From contig NC_053141.1 of the NCBI RefSeq assembly GCF_016808335.1, positions 18,049,756-18,113,755 on the forward strand: a DNA stretch of 64,000 nucleotides, written 5' to 3'. Both the position numbers and the translations under genes were made by a program. The stretch is from Panicum virgatum (lineage: Eukaryota > Streptophyta > Magnoliopsida > Poales > Poaceae). Shown piece after piece: positions 24,461-36,706 of this stretch; the first letter of the stretch is position 1, and each line of letters begins with the position of its first letter. The notes below the pieces were generated by a model. The model had not been told where the DNA came from. It saw only the letters and a program-made list of their open reading frames with translations, and did no database searches.

Positions 24461-26408
24461 TTTGGTCGAGTCAGGGGATTCGGTCAAAGGGTATTTCGGT
24501 GATTTTACCCCTTGACGTGATCGATAGGTGTTGCGCTCCCGCCAGGCGCACCCGGGTACCGGCCCGGCGGATGTGATAACTCGTCGGTCGGGGCAGTGCG
24601 CCTGTGGAGAGAGCACTCCGAGGCGCGTGCCCCTTTTTATTTTGTTCCGGGGACGACGTGCGTCAGCGTGCTCAGCGGGCCAGGGCCACGATGGCGCCTG
24701 CTGCTCTGCAGCCGGTGCTTTTGCCGCGCTGTCCCACGCTCAGGGTCTCGGCCCCGCTTTCCCTGGTCGCCTTGCGACGTGCCGTTCGAGGGCAATCGGC
24801 CAGCGCCAATGCTGCGCCGCTCAGCGTCCAAGGGCTCAGCTTTGCTTTGTCCCGTCATGTCTCAGCACGGTAACCGAGGGTATCTTTCGCTCGTGGGGAG
24901 CCGCGCAGTCACGGGCGGTCCAAGCCTTCACCCTTCGACAGGCTTGAAGCTTGGCGCCCGACGCAGCTATAAATAGGGGTCGTGGGACTCTCTTTCCTCT
25001 CCAACTTCCATGCTCTTACTTCTAGTATCGCCTAAGTCTCGTAATGTTTTCCTTTGCCTTTCACGACCGGCCCCCAGATGGAGTGGCCTGGCTTTTTTAG
25101 GCTTTGATGCTAGAAGAATGTTTGCGAGCGGCGGGGGAAAGCCGGAGAGGGCGTGCGCACCATCCCTTAGTTTCAGTGGGATTAGCAGAAGAGCATTGGG
25201 TCCGTGGGGTCCTGCTTCTGCGATGTCCCTTAGCCTGAAGGGGGGTTGAGACGCCTGACCATGGCGTTGGTGCCAGGTTTGGTGGCCGTTCTTCGCATCG
25301 TCCCTCCTGGCGACAATGTCGCTCTCGGGGAGATGGTGTGGAGGGTGCTGTCCGCTAGCTTGACCCCCCGCAGGGTCTTCGGTGGAGGAGATGCTAGAAG
25401 AAAGCTTGCGAGGAGGGCATCCCGCTGGACCCGTGCATTCTGGGGGCTGCTCCTCGCAATCCCAAGCAGCCTGGCCGTCGCGCCGGCCAAGGACTCGGTG
25501 CTCTTCATCGGCGCTCACTCCTCCCCAAGACAGGGAAAATTGCCACGCTGGTGGCAATGTGTTTGTACTTTTTGACGGCTTTAAGCCGGTAACCCTTTGT
25601 AATCTTTGTTCGCAAAGATCAATGAAGTCTCCTTCTCCTTCGCGGAGAGGACAACCGAAAGTGCATGGGTGGGTACCACCCCTGCAGGGGATTTTGGTCC
25701 TCGAATGTGTGAAGTTTCCTTCGTGGGGGCGCGTCAGCGCACCCGCGGGTGTAGCCCCCGAGGCCTTGGAGGAGTGTTTGCACTCGTCCAAGGGCTATAA
25801 GCGTCGTCCTGCTTAGTTGCTTCACTGAGGTGGCCGTCCAGTGTCCTTTTCAGCCGTCATCGGCACTCCTTTCAGCCGGCCTCGGTGTTTTTCTTGCTGG
25901 CACAGCGACCCAGTGTCCGGCTGAACTATCTAACAGGCGCGCGTCAGTAGTGGGGGTTTTAGTTAAACACATGGAACTTCGTAATCGACGGTCGTCGACC
26001 CATTCGAGGGTGCGGCCTGAGCCGCGGTGTGCGGGGAGCCCCCGAGCCCCGGCTTGCGTAAAGGCGTTCGGGGAAATCTCGACTTTTGTTACGGCCCTCG
26101 TCGCCCTTCCGCAGGGAGGAGGGGTGAAGCGCACCATGCTACCCATGCCCGGGCCGCGAGCTATGGCTGCTTCAGTGAGCTGTTACCGGGTAGTTCAAGT
26201 GGATGTCCGTGCCCCATTCGATAAGGGTCGGCTCGTGGTCCGTGGACATGTCACATAAAGCGCTCGCAAAGGTTAGCTAGGCGGGGCTCGGACCCATTCG
26301 ATAGGGTCCGAGGGATCGATGCTCTCCCTCGATGGGATCCCCCTGCTAGGCACCCTCGACTGGCCTTGAACACTGTGTAGGACGTCTCGAACTCCGCGTT
26401 CGAGGGTA
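24461..26408. mobile_element. Internal region of the large gypsy element, left part
   Basis: GC-rich, with no recognisable protein. On the plus strand, antisense to the element, there is a TATA box (TATAAATA, 24968-24975) and a 3'-end-like segment (TTTGTAATCTTTGTTCGCAAAGATCAATGAA, about 25594-25625). Between them are only short frames. This may be a second antisense transcription unit. A second copy of the GTAGCCCCCGAGGC motif lies at 25751. Confidence 0.6.
24968..24975 (+). promoter_or_regulatory. TATA box, antisense to the gypsy element
   Basis: TATAAATA in the context GCAGCTATAAATAGGGG, followed about 30 bp later by a CT-rich start region. It is a good plant TATA match on the strand opposite to the host element. 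Confidence 0.5.
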
Positions 26409-26413
26409 GCTTG

Positions 26414-28316
26414 TGTTGGCGCTCCTTAAGTACTCGTTTTATCCCTTGTTTATCCTTGATAATGGCATGAATTCAAAATCAAAATCACTAACCGTCCTAA
26501 CCCCGGCCTAATTATTGGTCATTTTCACATTTGCACATATATTTTGGAGGAACTTCGTTTTTCAGGTTTTTGTCCTATTTTGGAGAATGAAATGATGAGG
26601 CCCGTGATCGAGCGCTAACACGGAGAAAGACGAAGGCCAAAGCCCAAAGGAAGGACCAAAGCCCATGTTGATTCGAAGCCCATTCATGCACATCCACCTT
26701 CCAAGAGAGCTCAAGGACCAAAGCACGAAGCCGTAAAACTCTGGGGACTTAAACAGAAGATGCTGGAGCTTGGACGACAAGCACCCCTATCTAAAATCGC
26801 GGAGATAATGACGTCTAAAGCCCACATGTAAAGGTGAAGAAAGTCAAAATGTCGAGAAAAGCCACATGGAGGAAGATGGGCTTGAGATTTGGAGGTTTAC
26901 CCATGAGATCAACTCAGCCCGAGAGATATTCGCGCAAACAGCAAGATCTTTCGGTGCAGATTCAGAGACTTAAACGGCCTCTAATGGAAAAAGGTTGAAT
27001 ACCAAAGTTGTGGGCCTCGATGAGAGCTTCGATTTGGACATATGGAAGGCCCAATTCGGGTCAAGGAGCTGGAGATATGGCCCCCGAAATACCTGCTGCG
27101 CAGACAAGTCCGAAATCAGACAGATTTTCTTCCAAGGCTGTTTTGGGGATCTTGTATTCGTTTCCAAGGAAAACAATGAATACCAAAGTTGGAGATAATT
27201 TCGTGGCACACAATCTAGACACCGAATTTGCATTATTTAGAGTCCGGACACAGGAGATATGGCGTCGGCAAGGAAGGGCTGCGAAACAAGAAAATCTGGA
27301 CGAGGCTGATTTTATGGAAACCAAGTTTGCTTCTCTCCCAAGGAAGATCTCGTGCAAGGCAAGGTGGAACACGCCTCAAGGCTCCCCAAGAGCATAAATA
27401 CAACCCCCTAGGCGCCCAAGGGAGGGGATCCAATCCATCCAGAACTCGACGAAAACTTAGGGCTAAGACCGGAGGGAGACGACGGCCGCCGCAAGTCTTC
27501 GAGGGTACCTAGGAGATGGCTTAGGCCACCCCTAGCCACCATGGCCTCCCTGCGAGGTTGTGCCATGGTGGGGTTCGAGAGTCATCCCCAACATTCGTCG
27601 GGGTATGTACACACACGATCGTGATATCAATCTACTCTTTATTCTAGTTGTCTCGACTTTGGTCTACTTCAATGCATGCTTTTCTTTCTCATATGTAATG
27701 CATCCATATGTTCATAGTAAGATTAGATCTACTCGTGGTAATTAGTCTACATCTTGCGGATACGTTAAGGTAGCATGTTTTAGCTAGTGGTTGATTACCC
27801 TGGTGTGGTGACAGCATGGCGGAGGGAAAAGTTCTAGCAATGACATGATGTGGAATAGGATCGATGGCGAGTATCATGGGAGTCTGGGGTAAAGCTTTGG
27901 GAAACCTTAGGCGTCGACACGCACCTCGCACCGGCGACCTTGGGAAAGTAGGCCGCTTGCGAGCTACCTTTCTGAGAGATGATTTCGTGTACCTTTAGTT
28001 GAGATGCAATCTATGCTTTGATCACCTTTTTCACTAGAACCGTACCTAGAGACGATAGGCCCTAGCTCCTTGGTTGTGTTATCTCATCTACGGTTGTGGG
28101 TGTGATGAACACTTATGCTTCATTCATATCTATCAAGTGTTCAATTTATATGCAATCTTCGCTTCATGTTTAGGATAGGTTTGATAGATTAGATGGTAAA
28201 CCCTAGTCGGTTCGCTTCCGATCCACGGATGATAAACCTTGGGGGAGTACTCTAAGGGAAAAGCTACCACGATCCGTGCGCTTGCAGTACGTAAATTGGC
28301 GCTTTAAGAGTCAACA
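26414..28316 (+). repeat. 5' LTR of the nested element
   Basis: 1903 bp, TG...CA ends, collinear with 34132-36044. TATA-like CATAAATA at 27393-27400 followed by CCCCCTAGGCGCC is a plausible LTR promoter. Contained frames are identical in both LTRs and are not genes. Confidence 0.92.
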
Positions 28317-28324
28317 AGCTTTTC

Positions 28325-28342
28325 TGGTGCCGTTGCCGGGGA
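28325..28342 (+). other. Primer-binding site, tRNA-Asp type
   Basis: TGGTGCCGTTGCCGGGGA, eight bases inside the left LTR. It is one mismatch from TGGCGCCGTTGCCGGGGA, the complement of the plant tRNA-Asp 3' end. Confidence 0.8.
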
Positions 28343-30222
28343 TCGGCAACTCGAACCCTAGGGCGATCTATCTAGTTTTTTTGGACTAACTCTAATTTTT
28401 ATTATTGCATATACCCTTGTTTTCTTGTTTGTGTCCTTGAAAGCATGTGGAAAAAGCTAGACACCAAACTTGGACTTCGAGAAGTCCATAGTCCACTTCA
28501 ACAAATTTCAACAATCGGCAACAAGATGATCGAGGAACCTCGATATGGAACATCGACAACGTCCACATCGACATGACGGCAACAACATCAAGATTCGCTC
28601 TTTAGTGGTAGGTGCTAACTTTTGTTAGTGGCCCAGCATCCGCTATCGAGTCCCCACTCCCCAAAGCAAAAGATGATAAATAAGGTACGCCGCCGTGTCA
28701 ATTAATTTTAAAAACTGATATTTTTGGGAAGAATTGTTTGTTCAAGCAATAGGTATGAAGCATGCCCGCGAAGAAAATCGTGCCATCATCATCATCTATG
28801 AAGTGTTACTATTGTGATGAGTTTTTCATCCAAGATCAGAGAAGTACCATGAGCAATTAATAGATTATTTTGAAGCTCCATCAAGTCTTATTTCCAACGG
28901 ATCAAGAACCATCAGCTTTGGAGATCGGTGTGAAGAGTTATGATAAAATCATTCAACGCTGCGCGTTCTGAAATCCCTGTGGACAGATTGCAGCGCTGTA
29001 ATAAAACAAGCATAACTTCTTTATCCGGAGTCCAATCGGGGCGAATAACCACTTGTTGGAAACATAATTTGATGCACCTTGCAATGGAGTAGAAGTTTTG
29101 TACATTCTCTGCACTGGATGAAGGGGAATTCAACGAGGACAGAGGCAGTAGCAACCGACGAAGAAGGTGATGATGATGTCAAAGAATGATTGGAAGGCTG
29201 TGTACACAAAAGATGATGATTTGAAGTTAACCAAAGCTGGAGGCAACAAGATTAGAAGAACCACGACACCACCTATCTTCTCCATTGGGATGCTCGATAT
29301 ACTTCTAATCGAGTGATGCTATCAAGGAAGGAAACCGTTCGAATCATCAACACGAAGCACAAGAGCATCTTCTAATCCCGACACCTTGGGTAAAGCAAGA
29401 ACAACGGAGAAGACACATTATTGAAGCCGCGATATTTTCTGGTAATCAATGGTGATGACCTTGAAGCCTAGGGACGCACGATACTATGCTCCAAAGACCA
29501 CATGATCGAGATCATTGACATCTTCGGATGAATTCACAAGAAGATATTATTCTCATCAATGTACAGCTCGACCTCAGAAGCAAATAGTGGCATATTTTTG
29601 TATATTCAAAAGCCCCATGAAGTTCCGGTTCCAACGGATCAAGAATGAAGTTGATCGAAGTTTCCTACAAGAAGTTATGGCCAAAACATCGAAGGTCGTG
29701 CACTCTTAAATTTTCTGGACAGCACGCAGCGCTAAAGTAAAACGGTCATAACTCTCTCGTTTGGACTTGGTTTAAGATGAATGACCACTCGTTGGAAAGG
29801 TAATTTCATAAACATTTCAATATATCTATATTTTGGTATATATTCTGTTGAGTATACAGGAGAGATTCCATGAAGAAGAGGCAGGAGCAACGCGATGAGA
29901 ACAAGATAGAGAAGATGACGATGACAACAATGAAGGGGAGCTTGGGAGATGCTTTCATCAAGCGTACATGATAAAATTCAGAGGCTTGGAGCAGAGGAAG
30001 AACCCCAATGACATTGGCAAATGAAGGCACAAGCGGTCGACTTTCGACAAATGAAGATGTTGCAAGCAAACCACGATGGATTACAAGAGGCGACTTCAAG
30101 CTGCATGGACACTTCGGTTTCTCGCATGAAGGACCATGGCTTCGCATCAATTAGAAGGTATGTGAGAAAGTCGAGCTCTATGACTTTAAATGAAGCGCTT
30201 TGCGGGAGGCAACCCGATCTTT

Positions 30223-30253
<31 letters not shown>

Positions 30254-33200
30254 ACCGTCTACATTGCACTCTTTAATCGGAATATCAAGTAACATTGTAC
30301 CATTGCTCTAACAAAAACCACAACTTCATGTTGTTCATTCTAAATGTTATTGGGGGAGCACTTTGTTATTTGATCTTGGGAAACTTGTAGACCTTTTTGT
30401 GTGCCTATTAGTGTTTTGAGTCTTTTTCTTTGTGTCTTTTTCTTTGTGTCTTTTTAGAGAGATTTATGAAGCATTGCACTATCCTTCGATTCTAAATTTG
30501 TGGCTAGTTAACTTAGGCTAATTTTTTGTTTTGTTTTAGACCACCTCATCATGCCATATCATTTTATTCACCCACCCCGTATTGAATTGCATAACATGTT
30601 GTTCGTCTCACCCTTGCATTGCATTGCATGTTGCATAAAAAAAAACTTTTTCTAAAAAAACATTGACTAGCCTTGCTTTTGAGATCCTAAAACCCTTAGG
30701 AAAACCACTCATAGAGCAATCCCAAAACCATACGGTATGTTTTTTATTCAAAAAAATCTAACTTTTGTTTATCTCTAGTTTTTTTTTTGAAACCACCTTA
30801 GATAGAATTTCTATACCCAACACTCTCTCTTCAAAATTTTTGTTTTAAGCCAAAAATATAGGAAACCCATAAACCTACTTCTAAAACCTTGTTAGCTCGG
30901 TTGCTTGATCCTTTTTCGATAAATAATCTTTTCATTGACAAAAGCCTCACTTCTTATGAAGTGTCGCGAAGACTTTTTGTCACTCTTAGCAATTGTTTTT
31001 GAATAAGCTAGTTGCGGAATGACATCGAAAGGTCATTTCAACCTTGATAACACCTGTTTTTGCTAACTTTGCATTTGCACTTTGCATCCATTCCATTGTT
31101 CATGCACTCATTTTGCTAGCTTGGTCTCAATCTTATTGATGTATGCTTTCCTATCTATGTAGTGCTCATCATGATAGCATTTACCTTTTGCAATCTTGTG
31201 TAAAAATGGTGTTTAGACATGATTGAAGACCATCATCATTTAGTTACCAAGCTATGAGGTTGCATTTGGTTGGTTTATAAGCTTTGCAATGTGCTTTATT
31301 TTTTCTTGTGCTATGAAGGCTTATTGATCTTGGGATAGACATGGAGTTTTGACCTTGGTTAAATAAGTCTTTTTGGCTATGGAGAAGTTCGGCAACCTAG
31401 TTGTAAACATGGTGTTTAGAACTAGGTGTAAACGTTATCTTTGTTTATATACCTTTCTCTCATTTGCATTTACACTAGCACACACGTACACTCACTAGTT
31501 TCGCTAAGCTAGCTATGCCACAAATTGAGATCTTAGGAATGGTGGGTTTGTTGGCATTTATTTCTACTCCCGACCATCACCTTAGGGGTAGACTGTGCAC
31601 TTGAATTGTTTTGCAGGCATGACAAAGCGTTCCCATGAATTCATGATAAAAAATTAAATCAAATTCGTCAACATCTCCAAAGTTCGAGAGCAAGGACCGC
31701 TGTTTTCATCAATTTTTGCGCATGGACAGAGACATACAAGGAAGAAAAAGTTGATATTCAGAAGCTCCATGAAATTACCATTCCAACGCATCCAAGATCA
31801 ATGAATTTGAAGACCCGTACAAGGAGATATAGCAAAAACTTTGGACGCAGCGCGTTCTGAAATTCGGAACAGATTGCAGCGCTGGGATAAAATAGACATA
31901 ACTCTTTTGTTCGGAATCAATTTTGGGCGAATGAATACTCGTTGGAAAGAAAAATTCGTGCACTTCGCAATGGAGCAATGTTTTAGTATATGTTCTGTTC
32001 TAGAAATTGAAAGAAAAATTCGTGAAGATGAGGCAGCAATGGGACAATGAGGAATTGAAGGAGGCGACGACGATGAGAAGCAAGGGTTGGGACTATGACT
32101 TAGTACAAGAAGAAGTTGAAGGAAATTAAGGCAACAAAGGTGAAGACACATTGAAGATGATATTCATACACATGAGGGAAGAACTTCAAGAATTACAAGA
32201 TGGTCCATCTTCTCCATCCACGCCTAGCATCATGCTAAGCATGGGGGAGGATTTTGTGGACAAGGAAGAAAGATCTCATGGTGTAATATAATCACGATTG
32301 CCACAAGATGCTCATGATTCTTCTTCCATGCTTAGCACAATGCTTAAGTATGGAGGAGGCCGCGCTACACTTCATTACGAGCATCGAGAAGGACGGTAAT
32401 TCTTCCTCAACTCTCTCTTTTTCTAAATGCTTGTACATATATGCCTTCAACCAAAGATGCAACCTTTGTATATCTCTCCGTATAAAAACATGGCTACTAA
32501 GAGTACAACCTAGATTTGTTTTTGTTTTCAATGAATGATAACCACCATCACCTTGAGCTCACCACGATGATATTCTTATATGCTCTTGCTTATGGAAAAG
32601 TGATGAAAGTTGCTGCTTTGTTTTACCTACTCTATGTTGTATATGACTTGACCATTTGCTCTCAATTAAATGGAATTAAAATGATTAAATACCGGCTCTT
32701 TTATTTGTGGAGGTTAAATGACTAAATTCTAAACCCACATATTCTATGTTGCTCTTTGATTTAAGTCTACCGATGACCTTACACCTTGTGTTGTTTAATT
32801 TGAAAACTTAGTTCCTATGCTATCTACATTTGTGAATCTCTTGCAAAGTTCTATCTACCAAAGCCTATACATACATATTCTATCATGATGAAATCTTTAG
32901 ATTGCAAACTTATATTTTGATGAGTTGGATTAACATTGATTTCTTTGGTACGAGACTAAGAAGCTGGTCATTCCGTTTTTTTTGTGTAACCTTCTTTTTG
33001 CTAGCCTATTTATCCATGCATTGTGAGTTTCTACTTCAGAAATTTTGCAAACCTCGCTAGATATCCACTCTAAACCAAAAATATCTTTTTATGATTACCT
33101 CCTTGACCACAACCCAATTTGAGTATGGATTATCATTTCGACGGAATCAAAAGAATCAAGGGCACCATATAAAGAAAAGTTTTGGGAGACAAGGCTCCCC

Positions 33201-34131
33201 GGAGATTCAAGAGGTTCTACGAAGAAGAAGGTGAATTTGAGATACTTACTCTAGCTAGTTGGTTCTCCCACTATTCATACTCGAGGACGAGCATTCGTTC
33301 GAGCATGGGGGGATGGCTGGGTAAGTATTCTATGTTATCAAAAGTTCTAAGGAGTAAAAAGAAAGAAAAAAAAGAAAGAAAGAGAAAAAAAAGGGAGAAA
33401 AGAAAAGAAAAAAAATAAAAAAAGAGAAGAATAAAATGCTCCTTAGTTCATTTTGGCTTCATTAATTTTCCAAGTTACTTTGAAGAACTATTCCATACTC
33501 AAATCTTCCAACCATGTGCAATCCGATAATGAGAACTTCATTTGTATCTCGGGATCATCCATTTGACACTTGCACATGTCCACCTATCTAAATGTGTGTG
33601 TTTCATCTTTCTCCTTCTCCGACATTATTTTCCAATGGCCTTTTTGACTAGTCTCGGTAATTCCATTAGATATAATGTTTTGCTAGGATTGTTTTTACCT
33701 ACCAAGCTCCACATAAGTCTTCCACTTTTATATATTAGTAGAATAGGTTGTAGACAATCTAATGTAGGCTTGAGAGACTTGATGAGATGAGTATTTCCAT
33801 GATCTTTTGCAAGAGAACCTCACTTATGTTTGATATGCATTCTTTTGAAAACTCTTCACGATGAAACAAGGTAAATGTTTGAAGTTCGCTTAAGTTTGAG
33901 AGCATTGCATTTATCTATTATTGTGGCTTGTTTTTTAATTGCTAGTCTATCTTCTATAATGAAAAAGTAGCCGGTCACAACATGAACTTAAATGCTAAAT
34001 ACTTGAGAGAGCAATATGTCTTGTTATGTATGACTAAGTACAGAGAGGACATTGAGGGGCAACGCTGATTTCTTTATAAGCAAAGGTCCTGGACTTACTC
34101 GAGTACGAGCAAGGTTTAAGCATTGGGGGAA
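28343..34131 (+). mobile_element. Non-coding interior of the nested element
   Basis: 5.8 kb without a recognisable retroviral protein. It holds three diverged copies of a module of about 290 bp (about 28870-29150, 29610-29900, 31750-32040), an (AT)n run at about 30225-30251, and purine-rich tracts at about 33340-33430 and just before the right LTR. Short frames exist but share no domain. Confidence 0.7.
28870..32040 (+). repeat. Three diverged internal modules of about 290 bp
   Basis: Each copy has, in order: AGCTCCAT-like and TTCCAACG(G/C)ATCAAGA-like text; GACAGATTGCAGCGCTG or a variant (28982, 29717, 31870); CATAAC-TCT-TT; a GGGCGAATxACCACTxGTTGGAA-like block; and a GAA/GAG-rich end. Copies lie at about 28870-29150, 29610-29900 and 31750-32040. 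They are clearly diverged, so the triplication is older than this insertion. Confidence 0.65.
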
Positions 34132-36044
34132 TGTTGGCGCTCCTTAAGTACCTGTTTTATCCCTTGTTTATTCTTGATAATGGCATGAATTCAATATCAA
34201 AATCACTAACCGTCCTCACCCCGGCCTAATTATTGGTCATTTTCACATTTGCACATATATTTTGGAGGAACTTCGTTTTTGCAGGTTTTTGGCCTATTTT
34301 GGAGCATGAAATGATGAGGCCCGTGATCGAGTGCTAACACGGAGAAAGACGAAGACCAAAGTCCAAAGGAAGGACCAAAGCCCATGTTGATTCGAAGCCC
34401 ATTCATGCACATCCACCTTCCAAGAGAGCCCAAGGACCAAAGCACGAAGCCGTAAAACTTTGGGGATTTAAACAGAAAATGCTGGAGCTTGGACGACAAG
34501 CACTCCTATCTAAATCGCGGAGATAATGATGTCTAAAACCCACATGTAAAGGTGAAGAAAGTCAAAATGTCGAGAAAAGCCACATGGAGGAAGATGGGCT
34601 TGAGATTTGGAGGTTTACCCATGAGATCAACTCAGCCCGAGAGATATTCGCGCAAACAGCATGATCTTTCGGTGCGGATTCAGAGACTTAAACGGCCTCT
34701 AATGGAAAAAGGTTGAATACTAAAGTTGTGGGCCTCGATGAGAGCTTCGATTTGGACATATGGAAGGCCCAATTCGGGTCAAGGAGCTAGGAGATATGGC
34801 CCCCGAAATACCTGCTGCGCAGACAAGTCCGAAATCAGAAAGATTTTCTTCCGAGGCTGTTTTGTTGATCTTATCTTCGTTTCCAAGGAAAGCAATGAAT
34901 ACCAAAGTTGGAGATAATTTCGTGGCACACAATCTGGATACCGAATTTGCATTATTTAGAGTCCGGACACAGGAGATATGGCGTCAGCAAGGAAGGGCTG
35001 CGAAACAGGAAAATCTGGACGAGGCTGATTTTATGGAAACCAAGTTTGCTTCTCTCCCAAGGAAGATCTCGTGCAAGGCAAGGTGGAACACGCCCCAAGG
35101 CTCCCCAAGGGCATAAATACAACCCCCTAGGCGCCTAAGTGAGGGGATCCAATCCATCCAGAACACGACGAAAACTTAGGGCTAAGACCGGAGGGAGACG
35201 ACGGCCGCCGCAAGTCTTCGAGGGTACCTAGGAGATGGCTTAGGCCACCCCTAGCCGCCATGGCCTCCCTGCGAGGTTGTGCCATGGTGGGGTTCGAGAG
35301 TCATCCCCAACATTCGTCGGGGTATGTACACACACGATGGTGATATCAATCTACTCTTTATTCTAGTTGTCTCGACTTTGGTCTACTTCAATGCATGCTT
35401 TCTTTCTCATATGTAATGCATCCATATGTTCATAGTAAGATTAGATCTATTCGTGGTAATTAGTCTACATCTTGCGGATACGTTAAGGTAGCATGTTTTA
35501 GCTAGTGGTTGATTACCCTGGTGTGGTGACAGCATGGCGGAGGTAAAAGTTCTAGCGATGACATGATGTGGAATAGGATCGATGGCAAGTATCATGGGAG
35601 TCTGGGGTAAAGCTTTGGGAAACCTTAGGCGTCGACACGCACCTCGCACCTCGCACCGGCGACCTTGGGAAAGTAGGCCGCTTGCGAGCTGCCTTTCTGA
35701 GAGATGATTTCGTGTACCTTTAGTTGAGATGCAATCTATGCTTTGATCACATTTTTCACTAGAACCGTACCTAGAGATGATAGGCCCTAGCTCCTTGGTT
35801 GTGTTATCTCATCTACGGTTGTGGGTGTGATGAACACTTATGCTTCATTCATATCTATCTAGTGTTCAATTTATATGCAATCTTCGCTTCATGTTTAGGA
35901 TAGGTTTGATAGATTAGATGGTAAACCCTAGTCGGTTCGCTTCTGATCCACGGATGATAAACCTTGGGGGAGTACTCTAAGGGAAAAGCTACCACGATCC
36001 GTGCGCTTGCGGTACGTAAATTGGCGCTTTAAGAAGCGTCAACA
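34132..36044 (+). repeat. 3' LTR of the nested element
   Basis: 1913 bp, partner of 26414-28316, followed by the target duplication GCTTG. Confidence 0.92.
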
Positions 36045-36049
36045 GCTTG

Positions 36050-36706
36050 TACGGCACGTCCATGCAGTCCCTGACTCTGGCGATCTGGGGCGCCTGTCGA
36101 ACCCTTGACGGGCCAGGCTTCGAACCCCTGATCAGTAAGGCCTCGGAATAAGGTTCCCTCGAGGGTGAAGAGCCCCCGAAAGGAATATTCCGTCACGGTT
36201 CGCAAGCGGCGCGGAGTCGCTGGTCGCGTGCGCGCGGTCTTCCGCTTGTCGTGGGCGACGTGGCCCGGTTCGTGTGGTGAAATACGGGCGCGCCTTTTCA
36301 GGCGACTACCTCGGGTAGACGAAGCGGCGTGGGCGGTGGCTGGCGGATGGAGCAGTGCAACAGTCATGCCACGCCCATCGGTTACCGCGCCGTAGTTATT
36401 GCCGAGTGCGCACGTGGGAGACTCCGCGGTCATGGGGCCCCTCCGTTAGCAACACAAAATATATCGCATTCAATGCGGGGGATTCGTGCCGTGGTGGCGA
36501 ATCCGCCCGTCGTGGTGAATAAAAGCGAGAAAAGGGGAGATTGTTTGGGCTCACCTGGTCATCTGCCTTTTATCTCCCTTGCCTCCTCCACCTCTCCTGC
36601 ATCCTGAGCCCACAGTCGAGAGCAAGAGGAGGAAGAAGGAGAGAGCGAGAGCGCACCTTAGGCACCGCAGAGCTTGCCTTCCTACATCCCCCCGTAGTTC
36701 GAAGCA
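36050..36706. other. Leader region of the antisense gene in the gypsy element
   Basis: Internal sequence of the large element with no protein of its own. A weak TATA-like GAATAAAAG lies at 36518-36526, and a GA-rich stretch runs up to the ATG at 36707, consistent with a 5' leader of the plus-strand antisense gene. Confidence 0.5.

Larger units (their letters stand above)
26414..36044 (+). mobile_element. Nested non-autonomous LTR element (LARD type)
   Basis: Inserted in the large gypsy element with a perfect 5-bp target duplication GCTTG (26409-26413 and 36045-36049). LTRs are 26414-28316 and 34132-36044 (1903 and 1913 bp), each TGTTGGCGCTCC...CAACA and nearly identical. The length difference comes mainly from a short extra CACCTCG repeat near 35641 and AAGAAGCGTC against AAGAGTC at the end. 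A primer site for tRNA-Asp follows the left LTR, and a purine-rich tract (ATTGGGGGAA) precedes the right LTR. The 5.8-kb interior has no gag or pol domain, which defines a large retrotransposon derivative. It is the younger of the two nested insertions by position. Confidence 0.92.

Noticed and set aside
24967..25791. Minus-strand frame of 274 codons in the gypsy interior
   Set aside because: No retroelement domain and a composition explained by GC content. It lies opposite the possible antisense transcript.
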